64,000 nt of DNA from Pararhodobacter aggregans. Lineage in GTDB: Bacteria; Pseudomonadota; Alphaproteobacteria; Rhodobacterales; Rhodobacteraceae. The DNA lies in the NCBI RefSeq assembly GCF_003075525.1, contig NZ_QDDR01000009.1, positions 1-64,000 of the forward strand, in the 5' to 3' direction. Positions 44,614 to 53,289 of this stretch are shown piece by piece (the first letter of the stretch is position 1; the number at the start of each line of letters is the position of its first letter). The translations under genes and the position numbers were made by a program. The notes beneath the pieces are model-generated. The model worked only from the letters and a program-made list of their open reading frames with translations, ran no database searches and was not told the DNA's origin.

Positions 44614-45807
44614 ATGCGCGATCCCCTGTTCCGCATGGCCCTCGTTCTGGGCCTTCTCTCCGCTGTCGGGCCCTTCGCCATCGACATGTACCTGCCGGCG
44701 CTGCCGCAGGTCGCCCAGGACCTCGGCACGACCGAGGCCGGGGCCGGCCTGACGCTGACCGCCTATTTCCTGACCTTCGGCGTGGCGCAGATGATCTGGG
44801 GCCCGATGGCCGATGCCATCGGCCGCCGCAAACCGCTGCTGATCGGCGTGGCGATCTTCCTCGCTGCCTCGGTGCTGGCGGCGCTGGCGCCCGACCTCGG
44901 CACGCTGATCGCCGCCCGCGCCCTGCAGGCGCTGGGCGCCGCGACGCTGATGGCGGTGCCGCGCGCGGTGATCCGCGACATGGCCTCGGGGCCCGAGGCC
45001 GCGCGCATGATGGCGGCGATCATGATCGTCATCTCGGTCTCGCCGATGCTGGCGCCGATCACCGGCTCGCTGGTGCTGGCCTTCGGCACCTGGCGCGAGA
45101 TCTTCGGCGTGCTTGCCGCGGCTTCGGTCGTCAGCCTGCTGCTGATCACGCTGGTCCTGCCCGAGACCCTGCAACCCGAGGACCGCCGCCCGGTCCGCGT
45201 CAGCGCGCTGCTGGCCGGGGCGAAGCGGCTGCTGGGTGACCGGCGCTTCATGGGGCTGACCATGATCGGCGGCTTCGGCATGGCGTCGTTCTTCGTCTTC
45301 CTCGCCACCGGGGCTTTCGTCTATACGCGCGAATTCGGCCTGTCGCCGACCGGCTTCTCCATCGCCTTCGCGATCAATGCGGTGGGCTTCTTCGGCGCCT
45401 CGCAACTGGCGGGGCGGCTGTCGGCGCGGTACGGGATGCAGCGGGTGATCGCCGTGGCGGTCGCCGGTTTCGGCGCTTCGACGGTGCTGCTGGCGATCCT
45501 TGGCTGGGCGGGGCTGGCCTCGCTGGTGGTGGTGGTGGCGGGGCTGCTGATCGCCAACGCCTTCCTCGGCCTCGTGATCCCCACGGCGATGGTCATGGCC
45601 ATGGACCCCCACCCCGATATCGCCGGGCTCGCCTCGTCGCTGGGCGGCACGATCCAGATGCTGACCGGCGGGGTGATGATCGTCGTGACCGGCCTGCTGC
45701 TGGACAATTCCGCCGCCAGCATGACCGCTGCGATCGCGCTTTGCGGGGTGCTGGCCTGGCTGGCCGCGGTGCTGTCGGTGCCGCGGCGCGAGGCGCTGGC
45801 CTCGTGA
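44614..45807 (+). CDS. Bcr/CflA-family drug-resistance MFS exporter
   Basis: A 397-residue major facilitator with twelve predicted helices. The N-terminal signature VGPFAIDMYLPALPQVAQDLGTTEAG is characteristic of Bcr/CflA exporters, and the cytoplasmic loop GPMADAIGRRKPLLIG is the MFS motif A. VPRAVIRDMASGPEAARMMA follows in helix 4-5. It is probably a proton-driven exporter of drugs or small metabolites. The ATG at 44614 precedes MRDPLFRMALVLG. The frame is open upstream but unsupported. Confidence 0.92.
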   Translation: MRDPLFRMALVLGLLSAVGPFAIDMYLPALPQVAQDLGTTEAGAGLTLTAYFLTFGVAQMIWGPMADAIGRRKPLLIGVAIFLAASVLAALAPDLGTLIAARALQALGAATLMAVPRAVIRDMASGPEAARMMAAIMIVISVSPMLAPITGSLVLAFGTWREIFGVLAAASVVSLLLITLVLPETLQPEDRRPVRVSALLAGAKRLLGDRRFMGLTMIGGFGMASFFVFLATGAFVYTREFGLSPTGFSIAFAINAVGFFGASQLAGRLSARYGMQRVIAVAVAGFGASTVLLAILGWAGLASLVVVVAGLLIANAFLGLVIPTAMVMAMDPHPDIAGLASSLGGTIQMLTGGVMIVVTGLLLDNSAASMTAAIALCGVLAWLAAVLSVPRREALAS

Positions 45808-45811
45808 TCCG

Positions 45812-46957
45812 TCACAGGGTGTAAAGCACCCCGGGCGCGGGCAGGCGGGCGAGGAAATCGCCCGTCCGCCTGAGGCCTTCCCGCAGGATCCCGGGCGCAT
45901 TGGCATAGCCGATGCGCAGATGCCCCTCGACCCCCAGCGCCGAGCCGGGGGTGAACAGCACCCCGGTCGCCTGCAGGAGATCCACGCAGAACTCGCGCGA
46001 GGTCATCGGCGCGTCATAGCGCACGAAGGCCGTGGTGCCCGAGCCCGGGCGCACCCAGCTCAGCAGCGGCTGGCTGTCGATCCAGTCCGACAGGATCGCC
46101 AGATTGCCCCGGGTGATGGCGCGCGAACGCTCCAGCACCGCCTCGGCCGCCTCCAGCGCCAGCGTGGCGAAATGATCGTCGATCCGGCCGACGCTGATCG
46201 TGTCATAGTCGCGGTGGATCGAGACGGCGCGCAGCAGCGCCTCGGGCCCGGCGATCCAGCCCAGCCTGAGCCCCGCCAGCGAAAACGCCTTGGACATGCC
46301 CGCGGTGGAGATCCCCTTTTCATAGAGGTCGGCCATCGAGGCGGTGCGCCCGCTCCCCTCCTGATCGGTGCCGCGGTAGACCTCGTCGCAGAGGACCCAG
46401 GCCCCCACCGCCCGGGCAATGCCCGCGATCTCGCGCAGCATCGCTTCGGGGATCAGGGCGCCGGTCGGATTGTTGGGATTGGTCAGCGCGATCAGCCTGG
46501 TGCCCGGCACCGCCAGCGCCCGCAACCGGTCGAGGTCCGGCAGCCAGCCATCCTCGGCCCGCAAATGCAGCGGCTGGACATCGGCGCCGATGCTGGCGGG
46601 GATCGAGTAATGCTGCTGATAGGTCGGCACCACCGCGACCACACGGTCGCCCCGCTCCACCAGGGCCTTGTGAACCAGCATATTGGCGCCGATCGTGCCA
46701 TGGGTGACGATGATGTTCCCGGGCGTCTGACGGCGGTAGAGCGCGGCAATCGCCTGCCGCAGCCGGTCCGACCCTTCGATGGCGCCATAGGTCATCTGCA
46801 TCGGCAGCAGCGCCGAGAGATCCTCGTCATTGCGACCGGCGAGGCGCAGCAGCTCGCGGATGGTCAGGCTTTCGACGCAGGTTTCGGCGAGGTTCCACTC
46901 GCAGCGCGTCTCCCATTCATTCATCCAGATTTCGACCCCGAACGGTTCGATCCGCAT
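45812..46957 (-). CDS. PLP-dependent aminotransferase, class I/II
   Basis: A 381-residue fold-type I enzyme. The start ATG at 46957 has GGAGGG 5 nt upstream. Landmarks are TYGAIEGSDRLRQAIAALY, ALTNPNNPTGALIP, WVLCDEVYRG and the PLP-lysine region GMSKAFSLAGLRLGWIAG. It resembles capreomycidine-synthase-type and other amino-acid aminotransferases; the substrate cannot be named. It is divergent from the LysR gene and converges on the exporter with a 4-nt gap. Confidence 0.9.
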   Translation of the reverse strand: MRIEPFGVEIWMNEWETRCEWNLAETCVESLTIRELLRLAGRNDEDLSALLPMQMTYGAIEGSDRLRQAIAALYRRQTPGNIIVTHGTIGANMLVHKALVERGDRVVAVVPTYQQHYSIPASIGADVQPLHLRAEDGWLPDLDRLRALAVPGTRLIALTNPNNPTGALIPEAMLREIAGIARAVGAWVLCDEVYRGTDQEGSGRTASMADLYEKGISTAGMSKAFSLAGLRLGWIAGPEALLRAVSIHRDYDTISVGRIDDHFATLALEAAEAVLERSRAITRGNLAILSDWIDSQPLLSWVRPGSGTTAFVRYDAPMTSREFCVDLLQATGVLFTPGSALGVEGHLRIGYANAPGILREGLRRTGDFLARLPAPGVLYTL

Positions 46958-47071
46958 TCTGCCCTCCGATCCTTCCGGGAAGTGAGTGTAATACGACATA
47001 TCCGCTCGGGAAGCCCAAACCGGCGCTATCGACACCTTTCCGCCGACGCCGCTTTGGCGCAGGATGCCCGG

Positions 47072-47959
47072 ATGATCGACAAACTCGAAATGCTGATCGC
47101 GCTGGCGCGTGAACGTCACTTCGGCCGCGCGGCCGAGACCTGCCATGTGACGCAGCCGACGCTGTCCTCGGCGATCAAGTCGCTGGAGGACCAGCTGGGC
47201 GTGCAGCTGGTCCAGCGCGGCGCGCGGTTCATCGGCCTCACGCCCGAGGGCGAGCGGGTGCTGGCCCGGGCCAAATCCATCGTGGCCGAGGCGCGGGCGC
47301 TGAAATCCGACGTGGCGGTGGCGCGCGAGGGTCTGTCGGGCACGCTGCGGCTGGGGGTGATCCCGACCGCGCTGGCCTCGGTCCATGACCTGACGCGCCC
47401 CTTTCTGGACAGTCACCCGGGGGTGCGGCTGAGGATCCTGTCGCTCAACAGCCATCTGATCGTGGAAAAGCTGACCGAGTTCGAGATCGACGCAGGCCTC
47501 AGCTATGCCAGCGCCGACCAGCCCGCCGACCGGCTGCCCGGCTACACCACCATGCCGCTGTACGAGGAAAGCTACGCGCTGGTCACCCGCAAGCATCCCG
47601 ACCTGCCCGCCAGCATGGCCTGGGCCGATGTCGCGGGCTACGAGCTGGGGCTTTTGACCCCCGACATGCAGAACCGCCGGATCATCGACCGCAACCTCAA
47701 GCGCGCGGGCGTCGCGGTCACGCCGCGGCTTGAATCGAATTCGATCATCGGGCTGGTCAGCCACGTCACCGAACATCACAGCGCCACGATCCTGCCCTCG
47801 CGCACCGCTGTCTTCTATGCCACGGGCCGCGATCTGGTCTGCATCCCGCTGACCGGCGGCGTCTCGGGCATCGCCGATGTGGCGCTGCTGCTGCCGCCAT
47901 TGGGCCGGCGCACGCTGCTGCTGGATGCCTTCATCGAGAGCATCGCTCAGGAGGTTTGA
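47072..47959 (+). CDS. LysR-family regulator, probable regulator of the fds operon
   Basis: A 295-residue regulator with an N-terminal winged HTH (MLIALARERHFGRAAETCHVTQPTLSSAIKSLEDQLG, residues 7-43) and an effector domain from about residue 90. It lies 87 nt upstream of fdsG in the same direction, a placement seen with FdsR-type regulators of soluble formate dehydrogenase operons. It is also divergent from the aminotransferase gene (114 nt), an alternative target. AGGA precedes the ATG. Confidence 0.88.
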   Translation: MIDKLEMLIALARERHFGRAAETCHVTQPTLSSAIKSLEDQLGVQLVQRGARFIGLTPEGERVLARAKSIVAEARALKSDVAVAREGLSGTLRLGVIPTALASVHDLTRPFLDSHPGVRLRILSLNSHLIVEKLTEFEIDAGLSYASADQPADRLPGYTTMPLYEESYALVTRKHPDLPASMAWADVAGYELGLLTPDMQNRRIIDRNLKRAGVAVTPRLESNSIIGLVSHVTEHHSATILPSRTAVFYATGRDLVCIPLTGGVSGIADVALLLPPLGRRTLLLDAFIESIAQEV

Positions 47960-47977
47960 TAGATACACTCTATCAAA
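47955..47977 (+). promoter_or_regulatory. Putative LysR box upstream of fdsG
   Basis: A perfect 9+5+9 inverted repeat, TTTGATAGA-TACAC-TCTATCAAA, with the T-N11-A form of LysR-type operators. It begins inside the stop codon of the lysR gene and ends 69 nt before the fdsG ATG. It is AT-rich and lacks a U-run, so an operator is more likely than a terminator. Confidence 0.6.
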
Positions 47978-48046
47978 CCACGGAATTTACAATTTGATTG
48001 GCAATCGACTCGCCGGTATCCCGTGATGAACCGACCGGAGAAGCCA

Positions 48047-48526
48047 ATGTCAGCCACACCAGAATTCGGCGATGCGGGTCTTGAGACCCTGCACGAGATC
48101 CTGAACGCCCACCGCGGCATGGAAGGCGCGTTGCTGCCGATCCTTCACGCGGTGCAGGAGGCCTTTGGCCATGTCCCGCAAGAGGCGCTGCCGGTCATCG
48201 CCAAGGACCTGAACATCACCCGCGCCGAAGCGCATGGCGTGATGAGCTTCTACCATGATTTCCGCGAGAATCCGGCCGGTCGCACCGTGCTGAAGCTCTG
48301 CCGGGCCGAGGCCTGCCAATCGGTCGGCGCCGATGCGCTGGCCGATCACGCCCGCGGCAAGCTGGGCATCGACTGGCACGAGACCACCGCCGACGGCGCC
48401 GTGACGCTGGAGCCGATCTTCTGCCTCGGGCTTTGTGCCTGCGGCCCGGCGGCGATGGTCAACGGCAAGCTGGTCGGTCGGGCCGACGTGGCGAAACTGG
48501 ACCGCATTCTGGAAGGGGCGCGCTGA
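48047..48526 (+). CDS. fdsG: NAD-dependent formate dehydrogenase gamma subunit
   Basis: A 159-residue NuoE-like subunit carrying one [2Fe-2S] cluster. Likely ligands are Cys85, Cys90, Cys126 and Cys130 (LCRAEACQ and CLGLCACGP). It relays electrons within the cytoplasmic formate dehydrogenase between FdsA and FdsB. The start is the ATG at 48047 with GGAG 8 nt upstream; an in-frame ATG eight codons earlier has no SD. It is the first gene of the fds operon and its TGATG overlap couples it to fdsB. Confidence 0.94.
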   Translation: MSATPEFGDAGLETLHEILNAHRGMEGALLPILHAVQEAFGHVPQEALPVIAKDLNITRAEAHGVMSFYHDFRENPAGRTVLKLCRAEACQSVGADALADHARGKLGIDWHETTADGAVTLEPIFCLGLCACGPAAMVNGKLVGRADVAKLDRILEGAR

Positions 48527-50052
48527 TGAAGATCTACCTCCCCCTCGATTCGGCCGCCGTGGCACTGGGCGCCGACGACATCGCCGAGGCGATCACCGCC
48601 GAAGCGCAAAAGCGCGGCGTGGCGATCACGCTCATTCGCAACGGTTCGCGCGGGATGGTCTGGCTTGAGCCGATGGCCGAGGTCGCGACCGAGGACGGGC
48701 GCCTGGCCTTCGGGCCGATGACGCCTGAGGACGTGCCGGCGCTGTTCGACGATCTGGCCGCCCATCCCAAGGCGCTGGGCCTGACGGAAGAGCTGGACTG
48801 GATGAAGCGCCAGACCCGCCTGACCTTCGCCCGTTGCGGCGTCGTCGATCCGACCAGCCTGCATGATTACGAACTGCACCACGGCCTCAAGGGCCTGAAG
48901 CGCGCGCTGGGCATGACGCCCGCCGCCATCGTGCAGGAAGTGACCGATTCCGGCCTGCGCGGCCGGGGCGGCGCGGGCTTCCCGACCGGCATCAAGTGGA
49001 AGACCGTCCACGACGCCAGGGCCAGCCAGAAATACATCGTCTGCAACGCCGACGAGGGCGACAGCGCCACTTTCGCCGACCGGATGCTGATGGAAGGCGA
49101 CCCCTTCACCCTGATCGAGGGCATGGCCATCGCCGGGATCGCGGTCGGCGCGACCAAGGGCTATATCTACACCCGCTCGGAATATCCGATTGCCATCACC
49201 CAGATGCAGAAGGCCATCGAGGTCGCCCGCGCGGCCGGGATCCTCGGCCCCCGCGTGCTGGGCTCGGATCACGCTTTCGACATGGAGGTCCGCGTCGGCG
49301 CGGGCGCCTATGTCTGCGGCGAGGAGACTTCGCTGCTGAACTCCCTGGAAGGCAAGCGCGGCGTGGTGCGCGCGAAGCCCCCGCTGCCCGCGCTGCAGGG
49401 CTTCATGGGCAAGCCCACCGTGGTGAACAACGTCATCTCGCTGGCCTCGGTGCCGGTCATCATGGATCGCGGCGCCGCCTTCTACAAGAATTTCGGCATG
49501 GGCCGCTCGCATGGCACCATGGCGCTGCAGATCGCCGGGAACGTGAAATTCGGCGGCCTGTTCGAAACCGCTTTCGGCCTCTCGCTGGGCGAGATCGTCA
49601 ACGAGATTGCTGGCGGCACCGCCTCGGGCCGTCCGGTCAAGGCGGTGCAGGTGGGCGGGCCCTTGGGCGCCTGGTTCCCGACCTCGCTGTTTGACACGCC
49701 CTTCACCTACGAGGATTTCGCGGCCAAGGACGGTCTCATCGGCCACGCCGGTCTGACCATCGCCGACGACAGCACCGACATGCTGAAGATGGCCCGTTTC
49801 GCCATGGAATTCTGCGCCATCGAGAGCTGCGGCAAATGCACCCCCTGCCGGATCGGCGCGGTGCGCGGGGTCGAGACGCTGGACCGGGTGGCGGCGGGCG
49901 ATCCCTCGGCCCTGCCGCTGGTGGCGGATCTGTGCAACACGATGAAATCGGGCTCGCTCTGCGCGCTGGGCGGCTTCACCCCCTATCCGGTGATGTCGGC
50001 GCTGACGCATTTCCCCGACGATTTCGCCACCGCCAAGGCGGCCGCGGAATGA
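48526..50052 (+). CDS. fdsB: NAD-dependent formate dehydrogenase beta subunit (diaphorase)
   Basis: A 508-residue NuoF-like flavoprotein that passes electrons to NAD+. After an N-terminal thioredoxin-like region, the FMN/NAD site is GLRGRGGAGFPTGIKWKTV near residues 143-161, with CNADEGDSATFADR. The C-terminal [4Fe-4S] motif is ESCGKCTPCRIG. The start ATG overlaps the fdsG stop (TGATG). It is followed 34 nt later by two small ORFs not present in the textbook fdsGBACD order. Confidence 0.95.
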   Translation: MKIYLPLDSAAVALGADDIAEAITAEAQKRGVAITLIRNGSRGMVWLEPMAEVATEDGRLAFGPMTPEDVPALFDDLAAHPKALGLTEELDWMKRQTRLTFARCGVVDPTSLHDYELHHGLKGLKRALGMTPAAIVQEVTDSGLRGRGGAGFPTGIKWKTVHDARASQKYIVCNADEGDSATFADRMLMEGDPFTLIEGMAIAGIAVGATKGYIYTRSEYPIAITQMQKAIEVARAAGILGPRVLGSDHAFDMEVRVGAGAYVCGEETSLLNSLEGKRGVVRAKPPLPALQGFMGKPTVVNNVISLASVPVIMDRGAAFYKNFGMGRSHGTMALQIAGNVKFGGLFETAFGLSLGEIVNEIAGGTASGRPVKAVQVGGPLGAWFPTSLFDTPFTYEDFAAKDGLIGHAGLTIADDSTDMLKMARFAMEFCAIESCGKCTPCRIGAVRGVETLDRVAAGDPSALPLVADLCNTMKSGSLCALGGFTPYPVMSALTHFPDDFATAKAAAE

Positions 50053-50086
50053 AACCCGTCCGGCAAGGCGCGTCGGAGGGCTGGTC

Positions 50087-50305
50087 ATGAGCGACACGGT
50101 CAAGGGCCCCGCGTCCTATTTCCCCTCGATCGAAAAGACCTATGGCAAGCCCGTCGACCATTGGCTGGCCATCGCCCGCGAGGGGTTGAAGGACCAGCCG
50201 CATATGGCGGTGGTCGGTGCGCTCAAGGCCAAGCACGGGCTGGGCCACGGCCATGCCAATGCCATCGTCGCCCATGCCAAGGCGCAAAAGGAGGGCAGCC
50301 AATGA
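50087..50305 (+). CDS. DUF4287-like small protein within the fds operon
   Basis: This 72-residue protein starts MSDTVKGPASYFPSIEKTYGKPVDHWLAIA and resembles DUF4287-type proteins (SYFPSIEKTYGKP...HM..V..LK..HGLGHGHANAIVAH). It has an excellent SD (GGAGGG, 7 nt) and lies between fdsB and fdsA on the same strand. Function is unknown. As part of this operon it may assist assembly or stability of the enzyme, which is inference from position. Its stop overlaps the next ORF's ATG (ATGA). Confidence 0.85.
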   Translation: MSDTVKGPASYFPSIEKTYGKPVDHWLAIAREGLKDQPHMAVVGALKAKHGLGHGHANAIVAHAKAQKEGSQ

Positions 50306-50406
50306 CCCCTCCCGACCCCAAAGACCTTCTGACCCTCCTGCGTGGCGAGCTGATCGCCCGCTGCCCCAAGCCAAAAGCCAAACCCCAAGGGGAGACCACG
50401 CCATGA
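50302..50406 (+). CDS. 34-residue coupled ORF between DUF4287-like gene and fdsA
   Basis: The ORF reads MTPPDPKDLLTLLRGELIAR and then a Lys/Pro tail ending CPKPKAKPQGETTP. A SD AAGGAGGG lies 8 nt upstream of the ATG. It overlaps the upstream stop (ATGA) and its own TGA overlaps the fdsA ATG (ATGA at 50403-50406). Such double coupling supports translation. It may be a real microprotein or simply a device that feeds ribosomes into fdsA. Confidence 0.65.
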   Translation: MTPPDPKDLLTLLRGELIARCPKPKAKPQGETTP

Positions 50407-53285
50407 AGGATTTCATCATTCCCTGGGACGATCGCGACTACGGCACCCCTGCCTCGCGGTCTGAAAAGCAGGTCACGCTGACCATTGATGGCTTCGAGGT
50501 GACGGTGCCCGAAGGCACCTCGATCATGCGCGCCGCCTCGCTGGCCGGGATCCAGATCCCCAAGCTCTGCGCCACCGACAGCGTCGAGGCTTTCGGCTCG
50601 TGCCGCCTGTGTCTGGTGCAGATCGACGGCCGCAACGGCACCCCCGCCTCCTGCACCACGCCGGTGGCCGAGGGGCTGACCGTCCACACCCAGAACGAGA
50701 CGCTGAAGCGGCTGCGCAAGGGGGTGATGGAGCTCTACATCTCGGACCACCCGCTGGACTGCCTGACCTGCGCCGCCAACGGCGATTGCGAATTGCAGGA
50801 CATGGCCGGGGCCGTGGGCCTGCGCGACGTGCGCTATGACGCGGTCGACACCCATTTCCGCCCGCGCCATAACGGCCATGCCAACCCGCAATACATGGCC
50901 AAGGACACGTCGAACCCCTATTTCGACTATGACCCGTCCAAATGCATCGTCTGCTCGCGCTGCGTGCGGGCCTGCGAAGAGGTGCAGGGCACCTTCGCGC
51001 TGACCATCCAGGGCCGGGGCTTTGACAGCCGCGTCTCGGCGGGCATGTCGGGCGACACCTTCCTGTCGTCGGACTGCGTGTCCTGCGGCGCCTGCGTGCA
51101 GGCCTGCCCCACCGCCACGCTGGTGGAAAAGTCGGTCGTGGAAATCGGCACGCCCGAACGCTCGGTCATCACCACTTGCGCCTATTGCGGCGTCGGCTGC
51201 TCGTTCAAGGCGGAACTGCGCGGCGATGAGCTGGTGCGCATGGTCCCCCACAAGGACGGCAAGGCCAACCGCGGCCACAGCTGCGTCAAGGGCCGCTTCG
51301 CCTGGGGCTATGCCACCCACAAGGAACGCATCCTCAACCCGATGATCCGCGACAAGATCACTGATCCCTGGCGCGAAGTCAGCTGGGACGAGGCGCTGGG
51401 CTTCGCCGCCAACCGCATGAAGGGCATCATCGCCGAACACGGTCGGCAGTCGGTCGGTGTCATCACCTCGAGCCGCTGCACCAACGAGGAAACCTACCTC
51501 GTGCAGAAGCTGACCCGCGCGGTGTTCCTGAACAACAACACCGATACCTGCGCCCGCGTCTGCCACTCGCCGACCGGCTACGGCCTGGGCCAGACCTATG
51601 GCACCTCGGCCGGGACGCAGAACTTCGACAGTGTCGAGCATTCCGACGTCATCATGGTGATCGGCGCCAACCCCAGCGCCGCGCACCCGGTCTTCGCCAG
51701 CCGGATGAAGAAACGCATCCGCCAGGGCGCCAAGCTGATCGTGGTCGATCCGCGCCGCACCGAAACGGTCGAGGCGGCGCATGCCAATGCGACCCATCAC
51801 CTGCCGCTGCGCCCGGGCACCAACGTGGCCGTGGTCACGGCGCTGGCGCATGTGATCGTGACCGAGGGCCTGATGAACGAGGCCTTCATCCGCGAGCGCT
51901 GCGACTGGGACGAATTCCAGGACTACGCCGAATTCGTCAGCCAGCCGCATCATGCGCCCGAAGCGGTCGAATCGCTGACCGGCGTCCCGGCCGAGACGGT
52001 GCGCGAGGCGGCGCGGCTCTATGCCACCGGCGGCAACGGCGCGATCTATTACGGGCTGGGCGTGACCGAGCACAGCCAGGGCTCGACCACCGTCATCGGC
52101 ATCGCCAACCTCGCCATGCTGACCGGCAACATCGGCCGTCCGGGCGTCGGCGTGAACCCGCTGCGAGGCCAGAACAACGTGCAGGGCTCGTGCGACATGG
52201 GGTCGTTCCCGCATGAACTGCCGGGCTATCGTCACGTCAAGAACGACGACGTGCGCGCGCTGTTCAAAGGGGCCTGGGGCGTCGACATCGACAACGAGCC
52301 GGGCCTGCGCATCCCCAACATGCTGGACGCGGCGGTCGAGGGCAGCTTCAAGGGCCTCTATTGCCAGGGCGAGGACATCCTGCAATCCGATCCCGACACC
52401 AAGCATGTCGCGGCGGGCCTCGCGGCGATGGATTGCGTCATCGTGCATGACCTCTTCCTGAACGAGACGGCGAATTACGCGCATGTCTTCCTGCCGGGCT
52501 CGACCTTCCTCGAAAAGAACGGGACCTTCACCAACGCCGAGCGCCGCATCAACCTGGTGCGCAAGGTGATGGCGCCGAAGAACGGCTACGAGGATTGGGA
52601 AGTCACCCAGATGCTGGCCAACGCGATGGGCGCCAACTGGAACTACGCCCATCCCAGCCAGATCATGGACGAGATCGCGCTGCTCACCCCCTCGTTCGCC
52701 GGGGTGAATTACGACATGCTCGAGGCCAAGAACTCGGTGCAATGGCCCTGCAACGAGAAGGCGCCCGAGGGCACGCCGACCATGCACGTCGACGGCTTCG
52801 TGCGCGGCAAGGGCAAGTTCATCCGCACCGAATACGTGGCGACGGATGAGAAGACCGGCCCGCGCTTCCCGCTGTTGCTGACCACCGGCCGGATCCTCAG
52901 CCAGTACAACGTCGGCGCCCAGACAAGGCGCACCGCGAACGTCGTCTGGCACGATCAGGACGTGCTGGAGATCCACCCCCACGACGCCGAGAACCGCGGC
53001 ATCCGGGACGGGGATTACGTGCGGCTCGCCTCGCGCTCGGGGGAAACCACGCTGCGCGCGACGATCACCGACAAGGTCTCGCCCGGGGTGGTCTACACCA
53101 CCTTCCACCACCCGGACACGCAGGCCAACGTCGTCACCACCGATTTCTCGGACTGGGCCACCAACTGCCCGGAATACAAGGTGACGGCGGTGCAGGTCTC
53201 GCCCTCGAACGGGCCCTCGCAATGGCAGGAAGACTACGCGGCCCAGGCCGAAATGGCCCGCCGCATCCTGCCGGCCGCCGAGTAA
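50403..53285 (+). CDS. fdsA: NAD-dependent formate dehydrogenase alpha subunit (Mo)
   Basis: The 960-residue catalytic subunit oxidises formate to CO2 at a bis-MGD molybdenum centre. The N-terminus has a NuoG-like [2Fe-2S] domain (CATDSVEAFGSCRLC...CTTP), then DCLTCAANGDCELQ, two [4Fe-4S] ferredoxin sites (CIVCSRCVRACEE, CVSCGACVQACP) and CAYCGVGCSF near the Mo domain. The likely Mo ligand is Cys387 in CARVCHSPTGYG, so it is a cysteine, not selenocysteine, enzyme. Residues about 930-960 end the MGD-binding domain. The 5' end is coupled to the 34-residue ORF. Confidence 0.96.
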   Translation: MKDFIIPWDDRDYGTPASRSEKQVTLTIDGFEVTVPEGTSIMRAASLAGIQIPKLCATDSVEAFGSCRLCLVQIDGRNGTPASCTTPVAEGLTVHTQNETLKRLRKGVMELYISDHPLDCLTCAANGDCELQDMAGAVGLRDVRYDAVDTHFRPRHNGHANPQYMAKDTSNPYFDYDPSKCIVCSRCVRACEEVQGTFALTIQGRGFDSRVSAGMSGDTFLSSDCVSCGACVQACPTATLVEKSVVEIGTPERSVITTCAYCGVGCSFKAELRGDELVRMVPHKDGKANRGHSCVKGRFAWGYATHKERILNPMIRDKITDPWREVSWDEALGFAANRMKGIIAEHGRQSVGVITSSRCTNEETYLVQKLTRAVFLNNNTDTCARVCHSPTGYGLGQTYGTSAGTQNFDSVEHSDVIMVIGANPSAAHPVFASRMKKRIRQGAKLIVVDPRRTETVEAAHANATHHLPLRPGTNVAVVTALAHVIVTEGLMNEAFIRERCDWDEFQDYAEFVSQPHHAPEAVESLTGVPAETVREAARLYATGGNGAIYYGLGVTEHSQGSTTVIGIANLAMLTGNIGRPGVGVNPLRGQNNVQGSCDMGSFPHELPGYRHVKNDDVRALFKGAWGVDIDNEPGLRIPNMLDAAVEGSFKGLYCQGEDILQSDPDTKHVAAGLAAMDCVIVHDLFLNETANYAHVFLPGSTFLEKNGTFTNAERRINLVRKVMAPKNGYEDWEVTQMLANAMGANWNYAHPSQIMDEIALLTPSFAGVNYDMLEAKNSVQWPCNEKAPEGTPTMHVDGFVRGKGKFIRTEYVATDEKTGPRFPLLLTTGRILSQYNVGAQTRRTANVVWHDQDVLEIHPHDAENRGIRDGDYVRLASRSGETTLRATITDKVSPGVVYTTFHHPDTQANVVTTDFSDWATNCPEYKVTAVQVSPSNGPSQWQEDYAAQAEMARRILPAAE

Positions 53286-53289
53286 GGCC

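Noticed and set aside
45812-47968. Fusion of the aminotransferase with a long upstream extension (about 718 codons).
   Set aside because: The extension is antisense to the lysR gene and non-conserved; a strong SD places the start at 46957.
47955-47977. Reading the TTTGATAGA dyad as the lysR terminator.
   Set aside because: The stem is AT-rich and no U-run follows; an operator for the fds promoter is a better fit.
50403-53285. Possible selenocysteine formate dehydrogenase.
   Set aside because: The catalytic position is a TGC cysteine codon (51561-51563); there is no in-frame TGA or SECIS-like element.
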